The position numbers and the translations under genes were made by a program. The notes beneath the pieces are model-generated. The model did not search any database and was not told the DNA's origin. It was given only the letters and a program-made list of their open reading frames with translations. Of a DNA stretch of 64,000 nt, positions 9,173 to 20,999 are shown piece by piece. Every line of letters starts with the position of its first letter. Position 1 is the first letter of the stretch. Origin of the DNA: Pycnopodia helianthoides (lineage: Eukaryota > Echinodermata > Asteroidea > Forcipulatida > Asteriidae); assembly GCA_032158295.1 (NCBI GenBank), contig CM063259.1, positions 818,501 to 882,500 on the forward strand. Reading direction: 5' to 3'.

Positions 9173-11319
9173 CTGACGTGATTCAAAATCTGCATACTGT
9201 TTTGAAACTGTCTTTTACAAAACAAAATACACTAATGAACATTGACGTCTCAGGAACTGCCATTTGTATTTTGTACGGTAATGAAACAGTGTCACCGATT
9301 ACTACATTATAATAGAAGAACACGGAGCCTCTGCCATTGCTCATGTACCTCATCAATCACAACATCCGCTGTTACCGGTGCATGGTCGGGGACCAGTTAG
9401 CAACAGCTGGTTGTGCTGGGTAGCGAAATAACAAGCTTTTAAAAGATAAACAAGGCAATAATTATAGTCGTTGTAATGTTGTTTGTCTGGGTTTTTTTTT
9501 ACGATTGTGTCCTTCATCAAAAATAAATGGAAATGTTTAAGGCATTTTCATTTATATTTATGTACTTTATGATCTTTTAAAATAGCAGTAACTAACAATT
9601 AACGATTTATGAGTCAATCTATTTTTTGAATATTATTTATTTGATAATTCGGAATTATTTAGTTCCTAACCCGTGAAAAATGTTCCTTTAGAAATCTGAA
9701 TAAGAGGAGCTAATTGATACACAAAAAATATAAATAAGAAACCTCACTAATTTTTTTCAGATAATGAAATGAAACAAAAGCAAACAGTAATATTGATGTC
9801 ACAATCCTTTGAATGCCATTTTCAGATTTATTTTTTCACCAGTTTCTTGAAAAATGCAGTGTGATATTGGATATAATCCCTCGAAAAACCAATCATTACA
9901 AAAGCAACACTCTTCAATTTATCTCATTACCGAACTGTATTACAATAACTGCCTCATAATAGGATGTGTAATTAAAACAGGAATTGCTCGGCAGTAAATT
10001 TAGTGGTGAAAAGCGACTCTTGGTTTTTGTATTGCTTTTTTCCCCGTTGGCTTAGAGACGGGTTGATTACCATTGATTTTCCGCACCGTGGTCTCCGTTA
10101 GATTTGATACCCTAGTCACTGTGTCATACGATATCAGTCATTTGCATGGTTATTAAAACATGTTAAAACCAAGTCTGATTGCCGCGACGGCTGTAATCAC
10201 TAATAACACCGTGGACGGGGGACCGGGAAATGGCGACAAAGGACCGGGGAACGCAACCAGCCAACAAATCGTGCACCAGGGCCCGATTTAACGGCTTATT
10301 AATCTGCTTACCGCGCAGTATTCTGCACTCTCTAATTATAGGCTTAAACGCCGAATAAACTCAAACTCAAACAGCGCCCTCACTGAGGCAAAATGAGGCA
10401 TATCATTGGACAGCACTTGCTCTTAGAGCGTAAACCTTGCGCGTGACCTCAGCGTACCAGCAGCGTTGCGTGTTATGCAAGGGGTCTATTCAAGTATGTA
10501 CTCGTTGTGTATTGACGAAGAATGCTTGTAGTAGAGGAGTGTGGGGAGTTTTCTGCTAGTGAGAGCCCCTTTTATCTTGAAGAAGAGCCATGAAATTGCC
10601 CCCACCCACAGGAGTTTCGCTATATTACGTCACGTGTTTACAAAAGACTCCCAAATTTAATGATAAACACAAACTCACTGTTGAACGTCAACCAAATTTA
10701 TCACATTATCAAGCAGCAAAAAAATTATATGACGTTTAGCCGCCATGGCACAAATTGTTACATAATTGTGTTATCTTTTTTAAACGTTTATTTTGAATGG
10801 GTTAAAGTTTATCATAAGAAGTAACATGAAAACCAGCTCACCGGTTTTTTTTTTGCAATAGTGGCAGCAGACTTTATACTCACAGTCAATCGTGCACTGT
10901 TCGGGAGTATGCGCATGCTCAGAGTGACGTAGGTTGTGAAAAGTTACCCATGCCTTCTGCCACCGAGAGTACAAAAGTTACAAAACAATCTCATAATGCT
11001 TTTATGACATGTGGGCCTAGGCCTAATGTGTTAATATAGTAAAACGCAATCTTGCATACAAATAATGTATTTTTATGTGAACGGTTTTAGTCTTATGAAT
11101 CCTGATCAGTTGTAGATATCGAAACATTAATACATCTACGAAAAAGAAAAAGGACAAAAAAAGATGAACAAATGGATTCACAATTTGTTAACACTTATTT
11201 GAATCCATTCCAGTGTTTACGGTGAGAGTATTATGTCATGAAGTTATACTAAATTCAAATATGAGCTAATACTTGTGTCGTTGTCTTCTTTGTTTTGTAA
11301 TTCCCTCGATCATTAATAT
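9173..11319. other. region between two minus-strand genes
   Basis: No confident gene. A stop-free minus-strand segment of 44 codons (about 10003-10137) contains VTRVSNLTETTVRKING, which loosely resembles a helix-turn-helix; it may be an upstream exon of the 8443-9172 gene. A GC-richer patch at about 10365-10500 contains CAGCGCCCTCACTGAG and CAAGGGGTCTAT, both of which recur in inverse form at 12478-12660, so it is probably a relative of that repeat. The rest is AT-rich and featureless. Confidence 0.35.
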
Positions 11320-14043
11320 TCATATCGCTGTTTCACGTAATCCTCTCACGTCCAGATTCCATGTCAGAACATTCCGCGAGCGCGGACGATCGTCACTGAT
11401 TGGCTCGATAGCAGGTTGAATCTCATTGGTCGATATAGTGACCACATTGAGGGTGCTCGGTGGCTGTTCGGTATTTGCCGGTTGCTGATTGGGTGGCTGC
11501 GGTGGTGGGTCAACCGGCCGGTGACTCTCCGTCGAGTCGCTCGGCCGCAATCGCTTGACGGCAACTTTCACCGGGTGGCTACTCCTCCTCCTTGCGGCAG
11601 GGGTTTCCCCGTCATTATTTTGACCCTCGTCGTTGGTGTCGCTGCAGTACGTTCCCGTAGCAATCATGGTTTCCGATTTTAACAGCAACTGAAATAGAGC
11701 TTCTTGTTTCTTCTTTAGGTCAGCCTGGAGTCTGCGCACTTCATCCTCTGTCTTGCACCTGCGTAGTCGTTTGAGTAGGCGTGGCTCTTCGTCGTTGATC
11801 AGGCTGGTTGAAGCTGATTTGCAGAGTGCCTTGGAAACTGCTTCGCTCAAATTATGAACCTTCTTACTGGTGAATGTATTCTTGTCTCCTGCAGGTGAAT
11901 GAAGAAAAGATAACTGGAGAGTGTATTTATCTTCTAAAATATTTTTGAACACTTCATGGTTGGAAAAGACATTTCGTACCCGGATTAAATTAGTCTAGAA
12001 TCTTTCAGAAGAGACATTTTGGATTTTCATGTTTCACCTTTAAAGTGTCTTCGAAGGTAAGGCGTCTTTAATCAGTATTATAGTTGGCCATGGCGTCCAT
12101 AAAGATCTTCATTTTAGCCTCAGCATCTCAATGATATAGAGAGCTAAATGAACTCTATGCGTGTTTTTTTTTATTGAAACTAGTTTGTGTGAACGCCACT
12201 GTCAGTGATCTCCCTGGACTGTAGAGGGCAGTGTTCATTTCCAAGGGTCTTGCACGCTGCAGAGGATGACGAAAGCCATTATCTTTCACTATCAGCTATA
12301 TGTTTTTATGTTTCTATCGGCAGTCTAAAGAATTTGTCTGGAAATGAAATCAACTGGCTAAGGATACATTTTGAGGAAATGGAGATGCACCACACTTTTA
12401 TTAATGATCAAAACTAATGCACCGGTCTCACTTTTAATTTTAACCATCATACTTTTCATGTAATACATTTTTGGGGAGTTTTGCAAACGTGGCCTAATAG
12501 ACCCCTTGCATCGGCCGCCATTGCTTGGGTCAAACAATGCAAACGTGCACGCATGTACGCGACAGGAAACTCTCAGCCAATGATAGGTCTTCATTGAACT
12601 CAGTGAGGGCGCTGTTTGGGCTTGTGACGTCATATGCATGGGCTCAGACTATAGTATTGACGAGGGGAAGTTGAGTTCCACGCATGTCTAGAAGGTTGTT
12701 GACAAACTATTATCTTTACGGAATGGTTGCTAAACTAAGAGCCGGAGACGAGGCTCGAAGTCGAGGCGTCGTGTGATGGACTCGGCTATGCTCACCTGAG
12801 AGTGTTTTCCAGACTGCAACTGCAGCTGCAATCATCTCTTTTCTCTCTCTGTCTAGTTCCCGCCTCTCATTCAGTACGGCCATAAACTGTCTGTTCATCA
12901 GCTGATTCTCCCGCGCAATCTGCAGTTTCTCTATCTCAAGATGAATCAACTCTCGGTGCATCCTGGAACCAAATCAGTTTGTTGTGAGACATTTTGTCTT
13001 CTTGACCACGTGAGGAGGCGTGGCAACGTGGGTTCGTTTGAAAGCTTCGATAGACGCTGCTTATCGCAATGTTACGGTGACCACGAATGGACATTGCGAA
13101 TAGAAAAACAATGCGCAATACATCCAGCGAAAAATCCCCGATTGCAAATAATGCTGAAATATTTGTGATTGTAGGTGTCCCTTCAGGGCCACCGTAGTAA
13201 GTGTTTGCGCAACGTATTATGGGCGTTAAGTTTAGTAAAATTTCACAAATATCTGTGTCATTTACCAGTACCACTCACAGGATCGAAATCAAAACTTTTC
13301 CTCGAAGACGAAGTTGACAGTCATTGTCATTTAAAATACCACCATACTTATTCGCACCAGTAACAACAGTAAACCTTTCACAAGTTTACATAACGATTGT
13401 AAAGTTTGTTAAAAAAATTAATATTTAATATGTGTATTTAACGTTTACGCTTTTGAATTCCATACTTTACAAAACGTATTATCGGGAAGTTCCCTAAAGG
13501 CCTGCTTTGTGTTATATTATCATCGACTTTTATTATAGTGAATTTTTCTAATTAATCATTTTTGATATAAAAATTTGCTGGACTTTGGAGACTCCGTGGT
13601 GCAAAAAGGTACCTTTGCAAGTCAAACTCCCGCAGAAGTAAGTGCCGTTGCTTCTCGATCTCATCTGTGAGTTGATAAACGGTAGAGGGCGCCAAATCAG
13701 TTTTGTCGAGCCCAGTATGTCGTGGCCCCTCAGTTCGGCCGTGTCGAGTAGCTGCATCCTTCACATCATCGTCATCAACTGGTACCATTCCTCCCCTTAC
13801 TCCCAGGGACTGGGAACCGAGAGTATGTACCTCCCCGGCCCCGCTGCTGGTGGTCAACTTGTGCCGCCGACGAAGGAAGAATTGCAGTACTGCATTTGAC
13901 ATACTAGGGCTGCGAACGTTAGTAACGTTGGGCTCTGCTTCTGGGGTTGAGTGAATTAGCTCTTTGGCAAGTTTATATGTCCAAAGACATGCAAAAGCTG
14001 ATAAAATCATGAGTGAAGTTGACAGGAAACAAAACGTTCTCAT
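11320..14043 (-). CDS. three-exon gene: predicted membrane-anchored coiled-coil protein
   Basis: Exons 14043-13613, 12962-12796 and 11888-11320 join in frame into 388 codons plus TGA. Donors are AAAG/GTACCT and CTCAG/GTGAGC. Acceptors are TTGGTTCCAG and TTCATTCACCTGCAG, the latter with a good pyrimidine tract. An in-frame TGA two codons upstream supports the ATG at 14043, although an acceptor just before it cannot be excluded. Residues about 4-23 are a hydrophobic segment (FCFLSTSLMILSAFACLW), read as a signal anchor. Residues about 122-192 form a strongly charged helix (EIEKQRHLLLREFDL, then HRELIHLEIEKLQIARENQL) typical of a coiled coil that spans the exon 1/2 junction. A second helical stretch is at about 235-272 (VRRLQADLKKKQEALFQLL). 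Then come a basic cluster (ARRRSSHPVKVAVKRLR) and a P/Q-rich segment at about 326-345. I do not recognise the family. If the N-terminal segment is a true anchor, the coiled coils would mediate oligomerisation on one face of an ER or plasma membrane. Alternatively, the charged helix resembles the tails of Myb/SANT-like proteins. Confidence 0.75.
12478..12660. repeat. GC-rich dispersed repeat in intron 2
   Basis: Lies in the second intron of the 11320-14043 gene. A segment containing GCACGCATGTACGCG and CTCAGCCAATGA matches, in inverse orientation, the centre of the inverted-repeat element at 30808-30973 and a fragment at about 35080-35140. It also contains GCGGCCGCCATTG-like sequence and a TGACGTCA at 12625-12632. 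Boundaries are approximate. Confidence 0.5.
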
Positions 14044-14189
14044 CCCTCATTTGCGATGAAGGAAAATCAGCTTTTGTTTTGGTTAAGTTGGAACAAACGT
14101 GAAGAACGCATTCCGCGTGGAAATCCGGCGTAGCTGCGTTATGTTGCAACGTTCGCGACCATCATCGATCGCGTTCAATACAATAGATG

Positions 14190-14335
14190 GGACACACCGC
14201 GCCGAAACTAACACTGATGCCCGATCAATGTCATGACATTTCTTGCGTCACAAAAAACCTTTTGCGTATGACGTCATTTGAGTAGGGCGGTGTCGGTTAG
14301 AGGTCAAAAGAAGGTTGCTCATTGGCCAATCGTGT
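14190..14335 (-). promoter_or_regulatory. candidate promoter of the coiled-coil gene
   Basis: Upstream of the ATG at 14043 lie a full CRE palindrome TGACGTCA (14269-14276), an ATTGGCCAAT double CCAAT box (14321-14330) and an E2F-like GCGCCGAAA (14199-14207), in locally CpG-richer sequence. No TATA box is seen, so this fits a TATA-less promoter. Motif matches are direct; function is inferred. Confidence 0.4.
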
Positions 14336-14443
14336 GCGCCGCGCGTACATAGATGCGCGTCACTTCTATAAGGCGCTGGCGTGATGAGGTCAATTCATAA
14401 GGTCCATTGATCTCCATTAAGATTGATATTAGTATCAACATCT

Positions 14444-14566
14444 GTGAATGCGAAGCGACTTAATCAATAATATATGTTTTCCAATGGATCTTATCCCTCA
14501 TCTACTAATGAGTGATAAGGTCCAACGGAAAACATATATTATTGACTATATCCGCTTCGCATTCAC
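14444..14566. repeat. inverted repeat with ~52-bp arms
   Basis: Arms 14444-14495 and 14514-14566 are near-complementary: GTGAATGCGAAGCG at one end faces CGCTTCGCATTCAC at the other. They are separated by about 18 nt. This is a foldback structure about 400-520 bp upstream of the coiled-coil gene start, probably the core of a small foldback transposon. Confidence 0.8.
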
Positions 14567-15840
14567 TTTTGTGTGAAGTAGGAACTGAGCCAAGTGATCC
14601 CAATATGGTTCAGCCATACGCTATCTTGTTGGTAGGCCTATGTGTCATTCCGCCTTGCGCTCGCCTGCATCGACTTTACGCTACTTCATTCTTTCCGCTA
14701 ATTCCACCTCCAAAGTCAATTCTGCTGTAAGAAACCGATCATTAAAGACACACATGGTCTTTGAAATTAAGAACAACATTTTTGTACAGGCATTTCAAAA
14801 AAAAAAAACTGCTGACTAATTAGACAGACATTTTTAGACAAGACTTCACATAAACAATAATTGGAATAACTATTAAATGGATGATTTGTTTGGGGAGATG
14901 AATCGATACTCCCTTAATGACAACACGCACTTTCCTATTGACGCATTGAACTGTGACTCGTTCAATCCCATCGGAAATGAACACTAATTCTTCTTGGAAA
15001 AGGATATCAGGTTGCTATACATTCTAAACTATCCTTAGTGTAGTGCCTTTACAGGTAATGGTTTATGTCAATACTGTTGCTTTGCATTACTCGGCTCGAG
15101 TACCAAGGGTAGAACCAGTTCCTTTGAATGCAATGAGAAGGCGTGGGTTGGGTCGATATTAGACGGACACATCCGGCATTACAGAGATGTTACAAAATGC
15201 TTGTGACGGCGAATCTCCGCGTGCATTCTTACTAGATACAAGAACAGTGCGATGAAAAGCCAGTGTATAATCGAATCAGTTGCCGTGAATTACAGTAAGC
15301 TATAGTACATTTTGTCAGTTCACTTTTGCTGTACATTGACACATGAATAAGTTACCAGCTGCCAGTTCAATATTATTATACATTAGTTGCTCCCGGTTCC
15401 CCACTTTATTACACTGGAGTCAATTTTGGTGTACCTTCAACTACATTCCTGGTTCATCCATGGTACACTCTTGCTATACATAAATATACGTATGAAAAAG
15501 TAACCAGCTCCCTGTTAGCTTTTCGTTTTACAACGTGGACCGGCAAACAGTGAATTTCCCTCTCAGTTCACATGTATTAGGTCTGAGCTGCAATTTTATG
15601 ACCGGTGATCCACTCTTGAGCCGGATTTGCACAATCATGAGAGATGTGGGCGTGGCAGGTTGCTATAAAACTCAAGAGTGATTTTGAGACATCCCACAGC
15701 ACCCATGACTGGACAAGTGCAAGATTTGGTTTCATTCACACGAAAACCCATACGCAAGGTTTAAACACCCCCCGGAAGTTCGAATACGCCCTATAGACTT
15801 GCATAGTCTTCTCTCACGCAGGTGCACTAAAACTTGTCCC
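14567..15840. other. gene-free stretch
   Basis: I see no exon, RNA gene or recognisable repeat in this interval. Open frames are short and unsupported. Confidence 0.4.
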
Positions 15841-15848
15841 GTGGAAAC

Positions 15849-16183
15849 CAACCTCGTCCCCATGGTTTACTTAATTTCCAACCATGTTTACAATAGTAAA
15901 CCCTGGGAGGGAAACTCCTTACTTTAACCCTGATTGGACAACGACTTTACAATATTATTATTAGCATATGCTCCATATTCACAGTGTAGAAGAATTACAC
16001 CGTACAATTATTAAATCTTGTACCGGACCACGAGACTATGACGAAGATGTGAATTTCGAAAAGCAGCCAGACTATTCTAATTTGCATACGTATCCAAATT
16101 TTTTGGATATGCAAATGATCCAATACCAGGGTGAGAGGGCGGTCAACCTCGTACTGCTCGACACACCCTAGGGACGAGGTTGC
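15849..16183. mobile_element. hAT-like non-autonomous element
   Basis: Terminal inverted repeats are CAACCTCGTCCC (15849-15860) and GGGACGAGGTTG (16171-16182). The 8-mer GTGGAAAC occurs immediately outside both ends (15841-15848 and 16184-16191), as expected for an 8-bp hAT target duplication. A hairpin around 16081-16115 (TTTGCATA against TATGCAAA) lies inside. No transposase; the open frame at 15968-16171 is inside the element and is not a gene. Confidence 0.75.
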
Positions 16184-16779
16184 GTGGAAACAAACTTAAC
16201 TTGAAGTTTAACAAAAGAGACAGGGAACTATTGCTGAGTTTGTCATAGGATGCGCTTACCAATTGGTCTTAGAGTAATTTATAAACATTTTCACCAGCGA
16301 GTGTTTGTCTCTCTTTATTGCGTGCACGCTACACAAGATTAAAAAGTGCCGATTCCAAAATACATTATCACATATTATTTACAGACGTAACATACCCTTT
16401 TCATGAACACTTCCTGTGACGATCTCGGATGTTTTTTGTTTTGTTTTTGTGTTGCAGTGAAATTCGAGATGTGAAAACATCCTGGAATGTGTGATTGCAG
16501 GTTAATGTCCCCACACGTCACAAAGTGTCCTCTCAGATCGATGTAGGAAATTAAACTACGCTTCATCAGTACCTTTACACGATGGAATGGCAATAAAGTC
16601 CATTGTCAGGATTGCATTCCCAACGTGATGCAGAGTCATTGTAACACGCTGTTTGAGAAACAATCTTGGAAAGCGCGGCATTCATAAAAAATATTTATAA
16701 AAACTATTGAAAACAACTCATCTTTTCGGAAACTTTTTTGGGGCGCTAGGTGGCAGCAACAGTTAGGAACGATGTGAGG

Positions 16780-17035
16780 GATACATTTAGGCCCGGGGTT
16801 ACATTAAACTACAAGGAAGGTCAGGGCTTCACTTAGGTCCATGCCAGGCAACATTTAGGCACCAAGCTAGGGTGATACTTAAGTCTGGGCTACTCCGTGA
16901 GGTACAATGCTGAGACTACACTGAGATCTAGGTCAGCATGTATAGTTACACTATTGGATGTATAAGTTTGGGCTACATTAAGGTCCGGGCCCACATTTAG
17001 ATCTCGAGCTGTATTTAGGGGCCACCCAGCTATGT
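16780..17035 (+). repeat. degenerate minisatellite (ACATTTAGGTCCGGGCT-like)
   Basis: Variants of ACATTTAGG plus GGGCT recur roughly every 20-40 bases (for example TACATTAAGGTCCGGGC and CACATTTAGATCTCGAGC). The same theme recurs at about 27265-27360 and, inverted, at about 63180-63210. It looks like a decayed tandem repeat or a shared transposable-element segment. Confidence 0.5.
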
Positions 17036-17575
17036 TTACCCATCGCTAATGCTGTGCTGAACCTTTAACGCAACTTTCACACATACGAATCTCTCCAGAT
17101 TTAAAAATCAATGTTTTGGGCATTTTGGTTTTTGACTCATTGTGAGGGTGTACTGCATTCGAATAAAATATTGGATTAACCCCGTCTCCAGTCATTTCAG
17201 CTTGCATGCGCTCTTGCAGTTTTTTTTTCTGATTTTGTGCTTTTCTAACACTGGAAACTAATCAAAAACTAATTATAGTTATCCGCTCCGTGCATTACAT
17301 TCCAAGGACGCGCTTCGCAGATCCGCCATGGAAAATGAAATCAATGCCTGAGTGTGTTTGTACCCTGATTTCATCACTTCCATTGGTTTAACATTTGAAT
17401 GGGTTTTCGCCAAGCTTGTGTTCGAGTCCACAATCCTTGACACACATATTTACACTTTTTATTGTACTAATTCCCGTATAATGGAGACTGACAGGGGGCT
17501 GGTTGGTTGAAGCTCACAACTTTTAAACTATGTATGATATGTGGTGAGGGAGTTCCCCCCCAAACAAAAAAGATA

Positions 17576-17765
17576 AAATCAAATCAATACAATAAAAACA
17601 ATCTATCAATAAATAAATACATTTAAAAAAAAAAGGTTGTTTAAATGAATATATGAATGAATAAATAAATAAATGAATAAATAGATAAATAAATAAATAA
17701 ATAAATACTAAATAAAAACATAAGTTAAGTAATTAAATGAATAAATAAATAAATAAACACAAATA
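17576..17765. repeat. AAAT/GAAT simple repeat
   Basis: Runs of AAAT with GAAT variants are seen directly. Microsatellite. Confidence 0.85.
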
Positions 17766-18019
17766 TATCAATGTGTGTGTATATTATATTCTTACACTCT
17801 AACACACTCTCCCCTCTTGTACAGCAGTAACCCCACCCCCAAAATCCTCACCCCAAGAATTCCTGAGATTCTGAAGACACAATAAAGACACAAGGAGGGG
17901 GGGGGTCATTTCACTCAGTTAAGCATGTGTTAAGAAAAACATGCAGGACATATCACGTGTTACGGGAAAATGACAGTGTAAGTATCACAAAAATGGATGC
18001 ACATTTATTCTTATATGTA

Positions 18020-18240
18020 CAATGAGTCAGCAACCACCACTTGTCTTGGTGCCATACCAGCGCACAAGCAAATCCCTCATTAGTATGCAAATTTATCCAC
18101 AGCGTTAATTAATCAAGCCTCACCATCGAATCGATACATGGCATCATCCACACCAAAGGGCGCTGCGTCATAAGTTATGTGATGGTTTGATCCATAGTGA
18201 ATGATGCTTATTTGTGATAAAAACATAACATTAAAACCGA
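18020..18240. promoter_or_regulatory. candidate enhancer
   Basis: A balanced-composition patch between AT-rich flanks, carrying an exact POU octamer ATGCAAAT (18085-18092), a homeodomain-type TTAATTAAT and paired CACC/GGTG elements. There is no coding frame. Conservation cannot be tested here, so this is a motif-based guess. Confidence 0.2.
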
Positions 18241-20006
18241 CGCCATCATGAAGACGTGCTTTTGATGACTTCACTTTGTACAACCTTTGCGAACAGCGGG
18301 GCCATTATCAACCTAGTGACATGATTGTGAACTGAAATAAGGCGGTACAACTTACAAGAGGCGGGTGACTTAGGGTGAAGGCACAAAGTCCAAACTAGCT
18401 TACGAGTCGGACTTATATTCACAAAACACATGACGTTTTATTCACGGTGTGACGTTTGTGCTTTAATATCTCGTTTTATACACAGATCTTTTAAGTACCG
18501 AAAGACATCATTTTGCATAGATGTTTCAAAAAATATTATCTTTATAATTTAAAGCTGTTATAAATATGTAAAGCTATCTCTGGATGGTTTTTAATAGTTT
18601 CAAGGGTTTACAGGCTGATGTTACTTGTCTTTCTAAATAATGATGTTTAGATTTGATTCACGAGGATAGCAATACTGTATGATGTTTTATATTAAGCACT
18701 TTTCTCTCTTGGGAAATCACAATATTCAGATGCAACTCCCCACTACGTTGCGCACCGGTATCGCCTTTGTTATTATTATTTTTTTGGAGCAATTATAATC
18801 CAAACCGAACCACGCATAATGGATTGCAAAGCTTGGTCATTAATTTGCAGGCTGTGTCATATATACCATCAGTGAAGTTTGGTTCTCCGCCGCTCGGTGA
18901 CCCGCCGCGTTATAAATTGAGACTAATTACTGAGAAAATGTCTCGTTTGCTGTTTGCGTAAAGAAATAGGTGATGTCACAGGCGTATAGCATTATAATAA
19001 GTAGCCAGTCCTCTCTGCTAATGATGGAAGGGAGACGTGTTAAGTCCGAGGGGAGATCTAGACCGGGAGGCAGATGGGGGAGGGGCCGGGAGACCTTTTT
19101 GGTCGGTGTTAGACTGGACTCCTTAGTGACGCTCGGATCGGGAATTTGTTTTTATAACTATCGCGTTTATGTTTGTCTTCCTATTATTTGAAGAGGTGAT
19201 AATGCATCTGCTTTCAATGTAGCACAACTCGGGTGTTTTTCAGATCAGAGGGGAGGCCACAGTTTTGCGACAAGCTACTCGGGATATTGATGTTCAAAAG
19301 ATCGTTCAAATCTGCTTTAAAATCCACTGCTTGGACACTTTAGAATAATATCATGCAAAAGTATTAAATTAGTAAAAAAAAAAAATTTTAAAGGGGGAAA
19401 AAAAGAAGAAGAACCAAACAAATTAAAATACATAAAACACGAGAAGTATACAACAAACTTAAGAAATAAACATTTTTATAAGAAGCAATTAATCCTTTGC
19501 TAGTGATGGACATTTCTTTATCTTGAACGGGAAACTCAATTTGAGTCGCCAATAAACAACAAATTTAGAGACGTTACTATGATGCCAGTAGCCATAAAAT
19601 GTACTAACAAAAATATGATGTGCGATGTAATGACATTCAAGAACCTAATGTATACGTAAGTATGATTTCGAATTTAGCCGTATCTGCATATTGTCAATTT
19701 CACGAGACTTTAGTTAATATGAATTATGCAATGGTATTGTCTTTCTCGATGTCGTCAATGATATTTACGATGGCCGTTCAGGGCCACCGTACGGTGTTGC
19801 ACCCGTCTTTATAATCGATGCACAACGCTATGCCTTCATCCGCGCTACTCTCCCCGTTGATCGGCAAAGGTAGGGAGAAAGGTAGCATTCTCTCATTCGG
19901 TAAGTAGCCAGCTCCGCCGTAGTGAGTGTGAACGGCTCGCATTGCTGGCTGGCCCAAAAAAAAAACACACACACAAAAAAAACCTCCCCTGATCAACGCC
20001 ACACTC

Positions 20007-20161
20007 TATAAACGCAGTCAGTGTGTGCGCTGTGCTCTGCTCTGCCAACAACGGGAATGATATTGCTCTAATCAGTACACACACTGGACGGAAGGGTGTA
20101 CTCGCTGCCGTAAGACAACGACGCCGGTCTTATTACTACCCGCACCATTCTGCCGTCGAGG
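20007..20161 (+). promoter_or_regulatory. candidate TATA promoter and non-coding leader exon
   Basis: TATAAA at 20007-20012 is followed by about 120 bases of balanced, CpG-containing sequence. That sequence ends at a strong donor (GTCGAGG then GTAAGC, GT at 20162). This is the layout expected of a first exon. It could be the missing 5' leader of the gene whose first coding exon starts at 63843, which would imply a 43.7-kb intron. The link is inference only. Confidence 0.3.
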
Positions 20162-20999
20162 GTAAGCTTGAATTCTTCTCAATACCCCCCCCCCCGAATT
20201 CCCGCTCTCATTGTAAATCTTGACAACCTTTTTCTATTAAACCCGTGCAAAAAACTACACCACTTGTGTATACGGCGATACATTTTTGAATGCATATTAT
20301 AAGCAGGGACACTGAACACATCGCATTTTGCATTATAGGCCTTTGTTTGGCTTGCATAAATCTATTCTATGCTTAAATCATTTCTTTTTAAGAAACACAG
20401 AAACACGCGATCGCGAACCTGGGTACGATTTACGGTTCGATGCTGCCTTGCAAAATACCCGCGGATTAACGTTTTTAATGAATAAATACAAACTATAAAT
20501 TTGAATTGTGTCAGTCTGTTGGTTGTTTTATGGTTCAAGATGAATAAACCATACAATAAATAAATAAATGAACAATATCTTCAGTAAACTTTGTATATTC
20601 TTTAGAGAGCATCGGCAGACATACATATTGCATGTATAATGCAAGAAAAAAAGTACATTTGCAATTGCATATGAATTATAAATGTGTCTTCAATCAGAAT
20701 AGCATTAGTTATCCATATGCCCCAAGGAAATCACTTGTATAAAGATCTTCAATATTTACAGGTTCCTTGATATACTATTCTATACTAGTATTATCAAATC
20801 TTCTAGCTTCTCTTCTGTTCAATATTTATGAAAACATGAGCTAGTAACAAATATCAGATATACAATTGATAGTTGTCCGTTATTAACATGCTAACTTACA
20901 TGGATAACTGCATATACCTTCCGAGATATCCTGAACGCATCCAATGCTAAACATAGTACTATCGACTTTGCAGACGCAGAACGCACCTGCGCGTCTACC

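Larger units (their letters stand above)
16184..20006. other. long non-coding stretch
   Basis: No supportable exon. It contains a degenerate minisatellite (16780-17035), AAAT repeats (17576-17765), a candidate enhancer (18020-18240), an A-rich tract near 19374-19410 and a CAGGGCCACCGTA motif at 19779-19791 that also occurs at 13184 and 47572. A GTAAGTATG donor-like site near 19656 follows a 50-codon open frame, but the preceding bases are poor. Confidence 0.4.

Noticed and set aside
13175..13363. Open frames on the plus strand over intron 1 of the coiled-coil gene
   Set aside because: They lie inside an intron whose borders are supported by phase-matched splice sites; no motif supports coding.
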